Source of the DNA: Zygnema circumcarinatum
Lineage: Eukaryota > Streptophyta > Zygnematophyceae > Zygnematales > Zygnemataceae
Direction of reading: 5' to 3'
Assembly: GCA_037447605.1 (NCBI GenBank)
Contig: CM074804.1
Location: 2,958,090-3,000,117 of the forward strand
Length of the DNA stretch: 42,028 bases
Below the pieces are notes generated by a model that saw only the letters and a list, made by a program, of their open reading frames with translations, was not told the DNA's origin and made no database searches. Below are positions 9,455-21,036 of the stretch, piece by piece (the stretch's first letter is position 1; each line of letters begins with the position of its first letter). The translations under genes and the position numbers were made by a program.

Positions 9455-11841
9455 ATGGCCGCGTTCACATTTGAAGCGTATCCGGGGCGCTCGCTGACCC
9501 TGCTGCTTTTCGAGGGCGTTGTGAACTCCGCGTGTGTCTCTCTCTCTCTCTCACTCTCTCTCTCTTTTTCTCTCTCTCTCTCTCTCTCCCTTCCTCTCTC
9601 TCTCCCTGTCTCTCGCTCGCTTTTCTTCTCTCTCCACCTCTCTCTCCCACGCCCCCTCTCTTTCTGTACTTTTTTCGGGAAATAATCGCTGCCTCAGTCT
9701 GTCTTTGAATATGATAAAATTTTCATTTAAGTTGTAAATTTACGGCTTGCATTGGAAAAAACCATCAGACAAGGATAAGTGTTCGAAAAGAAAACAAATA
9801 ATCTTATCCGTCTGAATTGTTTCCTAGGGAACAAGTTTTCACCCCTTTACGTGTCTTAAATTTGTCCAAAGAAATTCAATGATGAGTCTGCAAACTTCTC
9901 ATTCCTAAAGTCATATCCTGAAACTAAAACATTGAAACTCTTAACGTTCCTTTAATCCCCTACTCGCGGAGCTCCAAAGCCCTAAACCCAAAACCTCGAG
10001 TTTCTGAACCCTTCGACCCCACTTGCCTAATACCCGAAAGCCCTTTACTTTTTTATCTCTGAACACAGAAACGGAGAGAGAGAGGGCAAGAGAAGAAGAG
10101 GAAGAGAGAAAGACAAAGTTCCTGTTTTCTTCCCTCCAAAACTCATTATTTTCTTTCACTTTCTTCTGACGTACCCTGAAGCCTTCTTCGAAACCCTAAC
10201 AGCTTTGGAACTATTTTTACTCCTCCCTCTCCCGTCCTCCGCTCTCTCAAATTTTGTCCCTGAATGACCGAAAATCTCTGGGGCTTAGACCATGGATCCG
10301 AGAATCCGACATCTGTAAAGATTCCGCAACCCTGACACTCGTACATTCTAACCCTTGAACCCTGATTTCACGCAATTTTGCATTGAATGGCGTGGGGGAG
10401 GCAGAGAGCTGCTGAAGAAACTTCAAGACGCTTCATTGGAACCGGAATTGGCGTTTATGAATGCGGCCTTGGTACTTCCTCCACATTTCTCTCTCCCTAT
10501 CTCTCGCTTTCTTTCTCCCTCACTCGTCCTTGTTTTCCCCTCTCTCTCTTCTTATTTCATCACTCTCTCTCTCTTCCTCTCTCTCGCCCTCTCCCTCCTC
10601 TCTCCCCCTCGCTTGGATCTCATCCGCCCCCCTCTCCCTCCCCCCTCCCCCTCCCACCTCTCTTCCGCCCTCTCTCTCTCCCCCTCCCTCTCTTCCCCCC
10701 ACCCCCACCCCCCCTACTCCCCACACTCGAGGCCCTAACAGATGAGGATCTTCTCCCTCGCGTTGAGAATTTACAGAAATGAAGTTAGGGCTTGGGTTTC
10801 ACACTTCAGGGTTCAGGGTTTAGGGTATCGATGTCCTGCGTGAGGGCGTGGGCCGTAGGGCTATGCTTTTCAACCTGATTCCTCCTTTTTTCCTTGGGGC
10901 AGATTGTGAGTCCGTTTCCCCTCCTCGCTGCGGCTTACAAAGCTTTACTCTCCCACTCAAGGGGAGCCCTCAAGACGAGGACGCTTCATTCCGAGCTCGT
11001 TTACAATTACTCGTCGTCAAAACATGTGCGAACAAACAAACAACCGAACATCACCAATGCAATAGGTTACCTGTGTGAATGTTATTGTGATTTCCAGTGG
11101 TTTCTCTGTAGAGAGAGAGAGGAGGGCGAAGAGGGGGGAAGAGAGAGAGGCGGGGGGGGAGGGAGAGAACGGGGTCAATGGTGGGTACAAACTTGTCATT
11201 ATTTTTTTGACAGATTTCGGAGTCCCTAAAGCGATGGGGAATCTCTGATGACACTTCGTACGTTTTGGTGGCACGGTTCGATGCCACGTCTGAGGACGTA
11301 AGTCGAACATTGATTGTATAATTAGACATACGTAGTAACTATAAAATATTAAATGTGTGCATCAAGTACAAAATCGTAAAGTGTGTCTGTAAATAAAGTT
11401 CAAAAAAGAAAAAAATGGAACCTAGAACTATTATCCGATTGAGTTTGAAGTTTTTCTTGCGGTTTTTGGTCATTTTTTCAGTTTTCTGTCTCACCATCGC
11501 TGTGAATTTCGGGGCGTTGGCAGCTGGCGAAGATTCGCAGCCTGGTGAAGGGAAGAGAAGTGGAGTTGTCTGAGATTGCGCTGCGAGCTGACACGGATTT
11601 GATTCAGAAGGTGGGCCACACACAGACGGGAGTTAGAGATAGAGGGGGACGGGACGGAAAGCGAGAGAGACACAGAGAGGGGGAGAGAGACAGAGGGGGT
11701 GGTCATTGTGTTTTGCTTTTCCTCATCGACCGTCCTTGGGGTGGTGGGGCACAGAGCTACAAGATTGGAGCACTGGAGTTGGATGTCTCCTCGCTTGAGA
11801 GTGCCATCGTCTCTCGAATCGCCTGCAGAGATTCCATGTGA
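9455..11841 (+). CDS. CGI121: KEOPS/EKC complex subunit CGI121 (TPRKB homologue)
   Basis: Exons 9455-9531, 10405-10471, 10903-11025, 11214-11297, 11524-11610, 11755-11841 join in phase to 174 residues; the human protein is ~175. Family landmarks appear in order: SLTLLLFEGVVNS (13-25), ELAFMNAAL, FPLLAAAYKAL, KTRTLHSELVYNYS (conserved TRTL.SE..YN.S), the SLKRWGI helix, and a C-terminus LESAIVSRIACRDSM as in plant homologues. CGI121 binds the Bud32 kinase and tRNA in the KEOPS complex, which makes t6A37 in ANN-decoding tRNAs. The first donor (GC|GTGTGT) lies directly against a CT microsatellite. The third donor (CAT|GTGCGA) is weak. Introns carry long CT or GA tracts. The 3' end converges on the RETICULATA-related gene. 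Confidence 0.9.
9536..9655 (+). repeat. CT-rich tract in CGI121 intron 1
   Basis: TC-dinucleotide rich tract that begins only four bases into the intron (9532-10404), directly after the splice donor. Open frames of Ser/Leu repeats here are artefacts of the repeat. Confidence 0.85.
10484..10735 (+). repeat. CT-rich tract in CGI121 intron 2
   Basis: About 250 bp of pyrimidine-rich DNA (CTCTCT, CCCTCC and CCCCCACC runs) within intron 10472-10902. All three forward frames are open only because the tract lacks stop triplets. Confidence 0.85.
11110..11174 (+). repeat. GA-rich tract in CGI121 intron 3
   Basis: Purine-rich run within intron 11026-11213, with GAGAGAG and GGGGGGGG segments. Its strand polarity is opposite to the CT tracts of introns 1 and 2. 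Confidence 0.8.
11634..11700 (+). repeat. GA-rich tract in CGI121 intron 5
   Basis: Purine-rich run (GAGAGAGACA and GAGGGGGA units) that fills nearly half of the 144-bp intron 11611-11754. Confidence 0.8.
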
Positions 11842-12192
11842 AGTACCAGAAACAGACTAGTGTAAAAACGCCAGTAAATACCATAAAATCTTCGAGTATT
11901 AGAGGGTGCTGAAAACCTGAGGGGTACCCTGAGCCAGCTTAGCGCTGTAGACAAGGAAGCGAGTGATCTCAGACCTGGGGAGAATTTTGTCTCTTTTCTG
12001 GAACTATGTTGCCGCACTATTCTGGTTTTACCAAAATAAAGAAAGAGCTTGTGGAGGCTCTTGTTGGAGTGTCCATTCACAGCGCAGTGAGGAGGCGCCG
12101 GCTAACAGTTGCTGTTTGGCTGCTGTCTGTCTAGTGACTTGACTTCTCAACAATTTTCATGCTGCCTTCCGGATCCCACCGACGGAAGATGC

Positions 12193-12240
12193 ATTTCCAT
12201 GTCATAGTTATTTCCATGTCATAGTTATTTCCATGTCATA
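12193..12240. repeat. 17-bp tandem repeat, 2.8 copies
   Basis: The unit ATTTCCATGTCATAGTT is repeated perfectly at 12193-12209 and 12210-12226, with a partial third copy at 12227-12240. Confidence 0.9.
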
Positions 12241-12547
12241 TAGCTAAGACATCCAGTAAAGAGGTCCAAGTCTTACGGCGTAGTTGCAAAGAGCACCTCT
12301 TCGTTTACAGCATTCCTAAATCTATGCCATCAACCTTGAACATAAAATCCGTCCTTACTTCCGTTTTACATAAAATTGCCCCACCTTCGGCAAGGAGCAA
12401 ATAATAGTGCAAAGCGCGCAGCAAGACGAGTGTGACGAATTGTGCTTTCTAAAGGGACATAGGAACCGGCTAAGTTTCTAAGCTGTACGAGTCGACCAGT
12501 ATGAACAGAACAAGCCACTGTTGGCTTTGGCTCCTCCCTCCCCAACC

Positions 12548-12652
12548 CCCCCCCCCCCTCTCTCTCTCTCTCTCTCCCTCTCTCCTCTTTCTCTCTCTCT
12601 CACTCTCTCGATCTCCCTCTCTCTACATCTAGCTCTCTCTCTCTCTTTCTTT
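12548..12652 (+). repeat. CT microsatellite tract
   Basis: Preceded by a C homopolymer of about a dozen bases, then (CT)n interrupted by CC and TTT. It lies between two convergent genes. Confidence 0.85.
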
Positions 12653-12828
12653 TTATCCTCTACCTCCATTTACCTCCCTATTCCATTTTCCTTAGGATTT
12701 TCGTTTCTTCTTGTCATTCGTTTCCAATTCTTTCTTTTCTCTCCCTCTCACAGAACGCCTTCCTCTGCCAGAGAGAAACCCATTATCTTCCGCTTCCTCT
12801 CTGATATGTGGTGAGGTCGAATTCCCGG

Positions 12829-15800
12829 TCACTGAACTCCAATCCATCGGGCGTAATCCACCCACCTGGTTATTCACCACCCAGCCATAACAAAATTCAG
12901 CACGAGTGCCAAGATACAATATTTAATCTAAGTGAGAAAAAAGAAAGAGAAAGTTAAGTCAAAGTACACGTTTCATCGTATACCCAATGCTTAAAAAACT
13001 GTTCACTTTATTAAAAAAAAAAAAGGTGAGATGGGAGGAGACTTACATGAGAGACCCTAAAAAGGTGTTGCCGGTGCGGGCTATGAAGGAGAGCACAGAC
13101 AGCGCAAGCTTCTTGTCGTGAAGCATAGGCTCAAGCAGGCGCTGCTCTACCACTCCTGCCAACACTTGATACCTACATTCCCCACAAAACATGGTTTCAT
13201 GAAACATGGGTTTACCTTCTGCTCGGGCCCTCGCTCCCGTCATTTCCTTGTGTGTGTTTCATTGTGTTGTCCTACATTGTTGTATACGATTATTTTCATT
13301 TCATCGCTCCTAATGAGGCCCTTGCAGGCGCGACAAGCTTGTAGAGTCTGAGGGCTAAGTCATGGCAGGAATTCCTCACCTCAGATTACTGGAGACTGCC
13401 ATGTACACGCCGTAGGCCACACTCGTTGCAAGAATTGGAACCTCCGTCTCCTCCGCAACCTCTACAGGCTTCTCTTTGCTTCCAACCTTGCGAATCGCAG
13501 AGAGACCGTTGGTGGCTACGGTGCCAAACTGCACATAGACAGGGCGGGCAAAACAGGTCATGCGGATCTAAGGCTGGGGTCCACAAAGAGCAAAGACTCA
13601 GATTACACGAAAACCTGCTCGCCTTTCCCAGCAAAACATCCACTAGTTTCAACTCGTGCTCATCCAAAAGAGATACAGTGACTTATAGCTCTAGCCCTTC
13701 TCAGCTAACGCTTGGTTTTTCTGCTGAGCTGCCTACTGGGGGGTCCTGACTAAAACTTGGAGGATAAACATAAAAAAAGGGTGAACAGCATGTTTGCACT
13801 TTTCGTAATGCCATTGTGTATGCCATCCCTTCACAGTGAGCAATGAGCAATCCATCCACACAAATGTTTCCTAGAGCCTTCCAAACATAGCCGTTCACGG
13901 TACACCAGTCATGAATTCTCAGTCACGAGTTGAGTTCTGTTACTCACCAATGATGCCGTTGTACCAACTGCCAAAAGCTTCGAGCCGTTCCTCTGCACAA
14001 ATCAAACAAATACGAGGAATTAAATTTATGGACGGCTATTACAACAAAAAAAAAACCACAGTTTTCCGGATGAATGTGCTGTATCTAAAAACATAGCTGC
14101 ATTCATTTCCAGGAAAACGGAACAGACGTAACAGCAGCATAGGCTCGGCTGTCTTTCGAAGTTAGCTGCACTTCAAGATGAAACAGCCTCAGGGTAAACA
14201 GGGCTTGCGCAATCTTTAGCAAGACACCAAGAAGCACATCTAAATATAACTTCAGCATTATTAAAAAAGTTACCATCCTTCCTAAACCCGTATACGTTTA
14301 ACCAATAGGCTTGGCCATGACGCCCAGACAAAAGCTGGCAGAGAGAGACGCACCACGATAGCTGCAAGGCGTTGCAGAAGGGTATAGCTTGTTCCTCGCA
14401 GCGCAACCTGTAACGAAGTAGTAAAGCAAAAGACAAATTAACCATGGGAATAGCATAGAAAAACACAAAATGGATAAAAAAGAACGTCTTAAAAAAACTT
14501 AAAAACACAAAAAATGCCAGGAAAGCGTTCGTTTTTTGGTGAACCAAAAACCTGGAGAGAAAATGCTAAACAGTATATTAATTAGCAAATGCAAGGAGGA
14601 AAAGGAGAAAAGCTGCGGAAAGCGAGAAAAGAAGGCAGTCCCACAAACAGTGTGCATTTGAAGAGCCTAAAGTGTACGTATACAGGTACCTGGAAGGCGT
14701 TATCTGGGCAATTATAAAAGAACCGGGTAAGCGCGCTAGCAGATTTCGTCAGTGAAGGCCGCAAGGAGACTGTCGGTGCAGGTAACCAAACAAGCATGAA
14801 GTCCGCAATCACGGCCATAATCTGCGCCACAAAAAGCCAGCTCCACACAACACACCACTACGTCAAAAATATAGTTTCAGCCCAAATTTGTTAGGACCAG
14901 GTTTGATCGCTTCAAACGAGAAAATGCACTGCAAAAGTTCATTGAACTACAAAAAACCTTTGCCAGGATTTATCGTGATCTCTCACTCATTACCCGTTTA
15001 ACTTCTGCATATCCATCTCGGGTGCAGCTCCAAACATTGTATGCTTCAAAAAAAAAAAGGGCGTAAAGCAGTCTCTGACTTTAGATTGCAAATAAATTAC
15101 ACAGCGGAAGGAAATTGTAAGCAGGTTATTGTCTGTTCTCCAGCACTTACAACGTCAGCAATAACAAAGTCGAACTCCTTCCAAAATTTCTCCCGACGGC
15201 GCTCAATTTCAGCAGCTGTCTGTATAGCCCAGAGAAGAGAGAAAGAGCTCAAAAATGGCAAGCAATGCAATGCTTGCCTGCTACGCTCAGGTACCTTCCA
15301 TATTGTTCTTCGAATGTTTACCAGCCACAAAGAAATTTTCAACATTTATCTTGCCAGTTCCTTCAAATAAACGTGGACATTGTTTCTACAAGTTAAGCTC
15401 CCATGTGGCGATTGACTTGGACTTATCAATTGGACAGAAGCTGTCATACTTAAACTTAGCAGGTGACAAGTTAGACCTAGCAAGCATGACGGTTCCCATA
15501 GTATTCGTTAAGGAGAAAAGCCGCTAAATTGCGCAGAAAAGAGCGCAATCAGATCCATAAGTTACCTTAGTAAAGACACCAACACCACACTCTATTGCCA
15601 CTTTGGTGAGAAATAAATCGTCTGCCAATAAGCGCTCCTTGAATCCGGCAAACTTCATTAGCCAACTGACAAAAAATGTGTTTTCAAGCTCAGCAAACCG
15701 CTGCACAATTTTGGCAGGCAATTTTCCGTCTGAAATTGCCTGCGCTATATCGCTGGGTAAACTATCCAAACTCCTCTTCAAAACAGCCAGCACTGCCAAG

Positions 15801-16270
15801 GCTTCAGCTTTATTCTTTGCAGCATCTCCATCTGCCTCTCCATCTCCTCCTCCGCCGCCCCCTCCCTCGCCTCCCTTGCTTCCACCAATATTGCCGTCCC
15901 CTCCACCAGTAGCAAATTCCTCAGTAGACGCAATACTGCTTGCAAAATCACTGCTACTCTTACAGATAACTTCGGAAGAATACCTGCACTTGGCTTCAGG
16001 CCAAACAGATGCAGAACGTCTTGACAACTGTCCGGAACGCACGGAAATTCTCTTTGAACGGCCATCCTGAAATAGTGCAAGCGCAATATCTCTGCGTGAA
16101 CTTTCTGAGACAGAACATTTTCCCTTAAGACGCAGATGCACAGTAAACTTGCTGGCGTTTCCAACGGAAGCTGAGCCTGCAGACTCCCTCGAAAGACTCG
16201 AGCAAACTGCAAGAGTCCTGCTTCCGTGGGTGGATCCTGCGACTAAAGAAGCTGCCGCCATGGCCGCCAT
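12829..16270 (-). CDS. RETICULATA-related (DUF3411) plastid membrane protein
   Basis: Minus-strand exons 16270-15566, 15219-15151, 14821-14690, 14407-14357, 13992-13948, 13528-13380, 13172-13047, 12865-12829 give 437 residues, and all phases agree. The start is the first of two in-frame ATGs in GTCGCCATGGCGGCCATGG. The N-terminus (Ala/Ser/Arg-rich, MAAMAAASLVAG...) looks like a chloroplast transit peptide. A Gly/Asp-rich linker spans ~122-152. The DUF3411 core follows: ERLLADDLFLTKVAIECGVG, RRREKFWKEFDFVIADV, ADFMLVWLPAPTVSLRP, FFYNCPDNAFQ, GTSYTLLQRLAAI, RNGSKLLAVGTTASL, LATSVAYGVYMAVSSNLRYQ, GVVEQRLLEPM, RTGNTFLGSLMWVDYARW. The family sits in the plastid envelope. Arabidopsis mutants have reticulate leaves, and roles in amino-acid supply or transport have been proposed. 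Divergent to SDR copy 1. Confidence 0.93.
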
Positions 16271-16985
16271 GGCGACTTGCAATTCTAGACTCACGGAAGC
16301 CGGCTCGAGTCTTTCAAGTGCTTCCTTCCTTTCCTGCAGGACTCAGGCCAGGACCTGCAGGGGGAGGCAGGCGCCCATGGCTGCGGTTCCAGCCAAAGGG
16401 AGGGCCCCCTGCTGCAGCCCAGCGCATAGTACGGACACAATCGTACGGCATTTTCGTACATGTACCTTCCAGTAGTTCGTACAATTATAGTACAACTTTG
16501 GCAACTGATATTGTACGAATTTCCAGGCGCATGTCAGGCGAGTCCTTGACTCTAGCGTGTACGGTACCACGTGACATTGCCACGTGGCAGGCAACGACAG
16601 GGCGAGCAGACTGTACGGAATAGTACAGCAGGCTGTATAGCTTTGTGGACCAGTTCAGTTCAAGCGGCAGGACCGTCAGGTTTGGGCAGAATGGTGACGT
16701 CATTTAACCGAAATGTCATGTCATATATATGTTAGTAGACATGCTTCTTACGTCACTATATTGCATTCTGGTAACTTTACCTATGAAATTTCGTCAGCTA
16801 AAACGTAATGACGCACAAGCGACACGTATGAGCAGGAATTTCTGTCATAATGACGTCAATGTGACGTAAATGCCATCCGAAGTTTCCTTCCCCGAACTCA
16901 GTCAGATCCTTCCGCGAAACCTGTTTTGTTCCCAGCTCCTTATAAAGCACGCAATGGTCGGTGGCAGGGGCGAGGAAGGGCAGCC
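16271..16985. promoter_or_regulatory. Shared divergent promoter, ACGT-rich
   Basis: A 715-bp spacer between the RETICULATA-related gene (-) and SDR copy 1 (+). Perfect TGACGTCA palindromes lie at 16695-16702 and 16851-16858. Also present are CACGTGACATTGCCACGTGG (G-box pair) at about 16569-16588, TTACGTCACT near 16750 and TGACGTAAAT near 16862. GTAC-rich segments (CGTACA, GTACGG) fill 16430-16640. Confidence 0.55.
16941..16946 (+). promoter_or_regulatory. Possible TATA box of SDR copy 1
   Basis: TATAAA in the context CTCCTTATAAAGCACG, 40 bases upstream of the ATG at 16986. The spacing would place transcription start only a few bases before the ATG, giving a very short leader. No comparable box is visible before copies 2 and 3. 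Confidence 0.4.
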
Positions 16986-19124
16986 ATGGCGGACAGCACT
17001 GCCAAGCCCGCACTCGTCTGCGTCACTGGAGCCTCAGGTGGCGTCACTTGGCAACCTTGCTCGAGAGGCTTCTGTGGCATGCACGCACCGATCGTTCCCT
17101 CTTCAACCTTTTCCATGGCTAAGCCTCCGTTTAACGGAACTGGATATCATGTAACTGTGCAGGATACGTCGGATCATGGGTGGTTAAGCAGCTCCTGGAG
17201 AGGGGATACACTGTGCGGGGCACTGTGCGGGATGCGGAGAATGTAGAAAAGACAGCATGGATCAGAAAGCTTGTGAGTCATATGACTTTTGTTGGCAACA
17301 TTGGAGCCCTTTTACATAACTTTGACGACGCCATTGTTCTCACTGAACGGATTCAAAAAAAAAAAAAATTGAGCAATCGAGCTATATGCCTTCCATTTAA
17401 AACAAATGCATCTCTTTTCACATATTGTCTTTTCTGCTACGCAGGCGGAGGGTACCCCTGGCACATTAGAACTCTTTTCTGCAGATTTGATGGACAAAGG
17501 GAGCTTTGACAAGGCAGTAGAAGGCTGCGATTATGTATGTCACGTGGCAGCAGTGTTGCAACTGAAACCATCGAAAAATCCCCAAAAGGAAGTTGTGGAC
17601 CCAGCAGTGGAGGGCACAAGAAATGTGCTTTCGGCTGTCTTAAAAACAAAATGTGTCAAGTAAGTATTGCTCTGCTCTTTCCTTAACCACTCACATTTTG
17701 AATCGGATACTCAAGATTGAAGCTGGGAATCTGAATGGCACTTTTCTGCTGTTCGATATCATAAAATTGTTTGTGAAAAGTTCTGCTTTTACAAAACATT
17801 ATCCATAATCATGCCAAAATCATAGAAGCAGTGATGAATCCTTGACTGCCGAATCCAATTCCTAATGGTAGAGTCTAATCCCACATTTACTATCGGCGAT
17901 GCAGGCGGGTGGTAATGACTTCCAGCGTGGTAGCTTTAGGACAACAGGGTCAGGTTACGGGCCGCCCTTATAACGAGTCGGACTGGAATGTGAAAGCAAC
18001 AATTGAAGATGCCTACCAACTGGGAAAAACTCTTTCAGAGAAGCTTGCATGGAAGATGTATGAGGAGCAATCAGATCCTGAATGGCGGTTTGAGCTCGTG
18101 ACCATTCTCCCAAGTCTTGTACTTGGTCCCATCCATGACAAGCAGCACATAAGATCAAGCCCTACGGTAAGCAGCCTACTCCCGTTCGTTCATTTCAAGA
18201 GAAAGTCACGTAAATATCAACTTACAAAATTAATAGACGAAAAAGGGAAAATCAGTAAAGAAGACGTCCATTTGGACCTTAAAAGCATGTGTACAGCAAT
18301 CGAGTTAATCTGTCTCTAGTTCGTGGTCGTTTCCCGGAGCTGGGTGATGCGATGTAACGATAAGTCGGTGGCTCCTGTAGCGTGTATACTTGTATGCCGT
18401 ACTACAATCATTCAACTTCATGCTCCAGCTTGTTGTCTTAGACACACCACACTGGGTCCCTCTACTCTATTTGTGACGTTGCCATATTGAGAATTTGCCA
18501 TTTTGAATACGTCATAGAATGGGAAGGCTAATTGGCTTCTTTCTGTTTGCTCCTTTCTCCGTTTCTATGCCACAGGTCATTAAACAACTGCTAGATGGCA
18601 CAATGTACCTCGCTCCCAACGCTTATTTCAACTGTGTTGATGTGCGGGAGGTGGCGGCAAGCCACATTGCAGCTCTTGAGAACACTGAGGCCAAGGGTCG
18701 CTACATAGTCAGCGCACCAGGAGCGTACCATGTCATGGAGATTGGAGGTGTGGGGGAAAAGGAGCCATTCCAGACCCTAAATGAGCGGGGTCTCCTAAGG
18801 TTGAGTTACTTGGCTTGCGTGTTATCCAATTGACATCGTTGTTTGTTCTCTTGATATGGTTCTTGTGCAGGCTTTTTGAAGGAGGAATATGGCAAGGCAA
18901 AGCTTCCTGTTGCCAAAGCTCCCAATTTTATGATGTATACGATAGCAGCGCTTGGGCATCCTCAGCTTACAATTCGGAATCTGAAGCGCCACTTCCTTCA
19001 ACCACCAAAGGAGATCGACGGTTCAAAGGTCGAGAGGGAGCTCGGCATTCACTACAGAGATTTGAAGCAGTCGGCGAACGACACTGCAAAGTCCATTGTG
19101 GAATTTGGAATCGTCAAACTTTAG
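16986..19124 (+). CDS. DFR/CCR-like extended short-chain dehydrogenase, tandem copy 1
   Basis: Exons 16986-17037, 17163-17272, 17445-17659, 17905-18166, 18576-18747, 18871-19124 give 354 residues in perfect phase. The Rossmann NAD(P) motif TGASGYVG (14-21) is split by intron 1. GTVRD follows, then CDYVCHVAAV, a TSS serine pair (131-133), YQLGK as the YxxxK catalytic pair (Tyr163, Lys167), then LVLGP and VDVREVAASHIAALE. This is the extended SDR architecture of dihydroflavonol reductases, cinnamoyl-CoA reductases and related aldehyde/ketone reductases. The NESDWN segment corresponds to NES.W in those enzymes. The substrate cannot be inferred. No signal peptide or membrane segment is seen, so it is probably cytosolic. 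First of three copies. Confidence 0.92.
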
Positions 19125-19421
19125 GGGTTCACAAAGCAAATCAATGGCTTGACTGCAGAAGAACCCTGAGTCTGGTCCTGCAGGAGTAGTTATGCTTGAG
19201 GGGCAAGAGAAGGTCTTCATGAGGAAAGACCCTTCTTCTTGAGTAATGGTGTCTTTTGCATTTACAGAAATTTGTGGCCTTAAAGGCGTCCTACTTTGAT
19301 AAAGCTCATGCATTATAGAAGTGGTCTTTGATCAGACGAAATTATGTGGATTAGCATCATAAGTTCGGGAACCGTGAAGTACCTTACGACACATAATTAT
19401 CTCACTAATTACTCCTTGACC

Positions 19422-19540
19422 TATTTTTTACTCTCCACTATGGGGCTCTATACACACGGTAGTTGTCCCTATACCGCCGCTATTTTTTACTCCCCACTAT
19501 GGGGCTCTGTAGACACGGTAGTTGTCCCTATATCGCCGTT
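19422..19540. repeat. 59-bp tandem duplication
   Basis: Two nearly identical 59-bp units begin TATTTTTTACTC at 19422 and 19481. They share the ACTATGGGGCTCT and CACGGTAGTTGTCCCTATA blocks and differ at only a few positions. The repeat lies downstream of SDR copy 1. Confidence 0.9.
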
Positions 19541-19680
19541 ATGTCAATAATGATCAAACACTTTTTAAGTTAAGATTGCCATTTCTTCGTTGCGACTCGA
19601 TATCTTGTCAAATACTATTTGTGGTCCTTTCAAACACTCATCCTCTACCTTCATTTTCATTTCGGCTCCATCGCCTCCCG

Positions 19681-19873
19681 CTCAAGTGGAGATAGAGGAG
19701 TCCCCTTGCCGGACCACAAGCCTCACTCTCCAAGCCAATGAACTACACACGTTGCCTTGACATGCCCCATGTCCCCAATGGCAAGCTTGAGTTAGGATCA
19801 GAGCACATGTGTCGTATCCTCGCACTGTCCCAAAGGCATGAACCCTAGTTTGAACCTCGGTCATGAGATTCCT
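19681..19873. repeat. Dispersed repeat family S, copy A (SINE-like?)
   Basis: Similar in order and wording to 24628-24876 and 28441-28580. Shared blocks are CTCAA.GTGGAGA, AAGCC, CCAAGCCAATG, CAAGCTTGAG, GGCATGAA and TCATGAGATTCC. Read on the minus strand, the CATTGGCTTGG block resembles a tRNA D-arm/A-box, which suggests a tRNA-derived SINE; this is tentative. It lies in the 3' flank of SDR copy 1. Confidence 0.5.
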
Positions 19874-19941
19874 CTTCAGCAACCGACAAGGTCAGCGAGA
19901 ATGCGCATTCTCACCTTCACAAAACAAAGGGCGACATATCG

Positions 19942-20090
19942 CCGACCTTCGCGGCTGCTTTTGGTGCCGTGTTGATGACTCTAGATTCCCGCCTATAGGC
20001 TTAGGTCCTCTGTGACCGATTCCTCATGGTTCCCCGTGTTGCCTTCGTCCATGCACACTTCATAGCCTCGCCCCCAAAATGAGATCCATG
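19942..20090 (+). repeat. Dispersed repeat family X, copy 3
   Basis: Nearly full-length copy running from CCGACCTTCGCGGCTGCTT through GGCTTAGGTCCTCTGTGACC and CTCATGGTTCCCCGTG to a degraded core (ATAGCCTCGCCCCCA) and GAGATCCATG. Confidence 0.65.
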
Positions 20091-20390
20091 CCATTTCCGT
20101 ACTCCTTTTTAGCTCGGGGAGTTGCTTCAATAGGGCGGGTCAGACTTAACACATGGCCAAACCAATTTAGTAAGCTTGTCCGGCGAATTAAGTATTGGCT
20201 AGGTACGCATTTCGTTACGGCTGGGTTCGACGGAGCCGCAGATCCCGATTCGGAATTCGTAAGACACAAAACACAAAACTTTAACTTTTAGTATACAGTA
20301 CTAAATTCACGAATTTAGTACGCTACGGACTAAGTCTGACCCCCCCCCCCCCCTAATACCATCGACCCGTAGACCCAGGACCGTCCGTAC

Positions 20391-20621
20391 AATGATACCA
20401 TCAGGAAAGACACGTCAGTACCTTAACAGGAACAGTAACTGGAACGGTAGCTGCGATGTGTCAAGGCATATAACATTACGTCATGTCATGTCACGCCACG
20501 CGTCACTCGGGGAGTCGCGGGCGCGCCAAGGCCGCGACGCGGCTCCGCGCGGGCGTGGGGGCGGGGCCGCCTCTATGAGGGCGCGGGGCCGCCGGCGTGG
20601 CAGGAGGGAGGGAGGGCAGCC
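20391..20621 (+). promoter_or_regulatory. GC-rich promoter of SDR copy 2
   Basis: The 5' flank of copy 2 is unlike those of copies 1 and 3. It holds an ACGTCA-rich segment (ACACGTCAGT near 20410, TTACGTCATG near 20478). From 20505 to 20600 follows a very CpG-rich block (GGCGCGCC, GCGACGCGG, GGGGGCGGGGCC). No TATA box is seen. Confidence 0.4.
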
Positions 20622-20987
20622 ATGGCGGGTGGCAGCACCAGGCGCCCGGTCGTCTGCGTAACCGGCGCATCGGGTGACGCCGCTGGGAAAATTGCTGCAG
20701 ATGCTGCTATTGCTTCAATACATGCATGCTTCGTTCTCGCTTCAATCGATGCGTGTTTAAAATGGCTGAGAGTTGACGGAGCTGCATGTTTGACTGTGCA
20801 GGATACGTTGGATCGTGGGTGGTAAAGCAGCTCCTTGAGAGGGGCTACACTGTTCGGGGCACTGTGCGGGATGCGGATAATGTAGAAAGGACAGCATGGA
20901 TCAGAAAGCTTGTGGGTCATGTTTCTTACATTCACAATATTGGAGCTGTTTCATTTCGACACATATGAGCTATGGTGTTGCACATAA

Positions 20988-21036
<49 letters not shown>

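Larger units (their letters stand above)
11842..12828. other. Convergent intergenic region CGI121 / RETICULATA-related
   Basis: Holds the two 3' UTRs. An AATAAA at 12035-12040 about 195 bases after the CGI121 stop is a possible polyadenylation signal. A 17-bp triple repeat (12193-12240) and a CT tract (12548-12652) lie between. No gene is recognisable. Confidence 0.4.

Noticed and set aside
9455-10782. Open frames encoding Ser/Leu/Pro repeats in the CT tracts
   Set aside because: Repeat artefacts. Only the short CGI121 exons at 9455-9531 and 10405-10471 are supported by family alignment.
14173-14547. 124-codon minus-strand open frame
   Set aside because: The real RETICULATA-related exon (14357-14407) is in another frame; this one is a shadow extended through introns.
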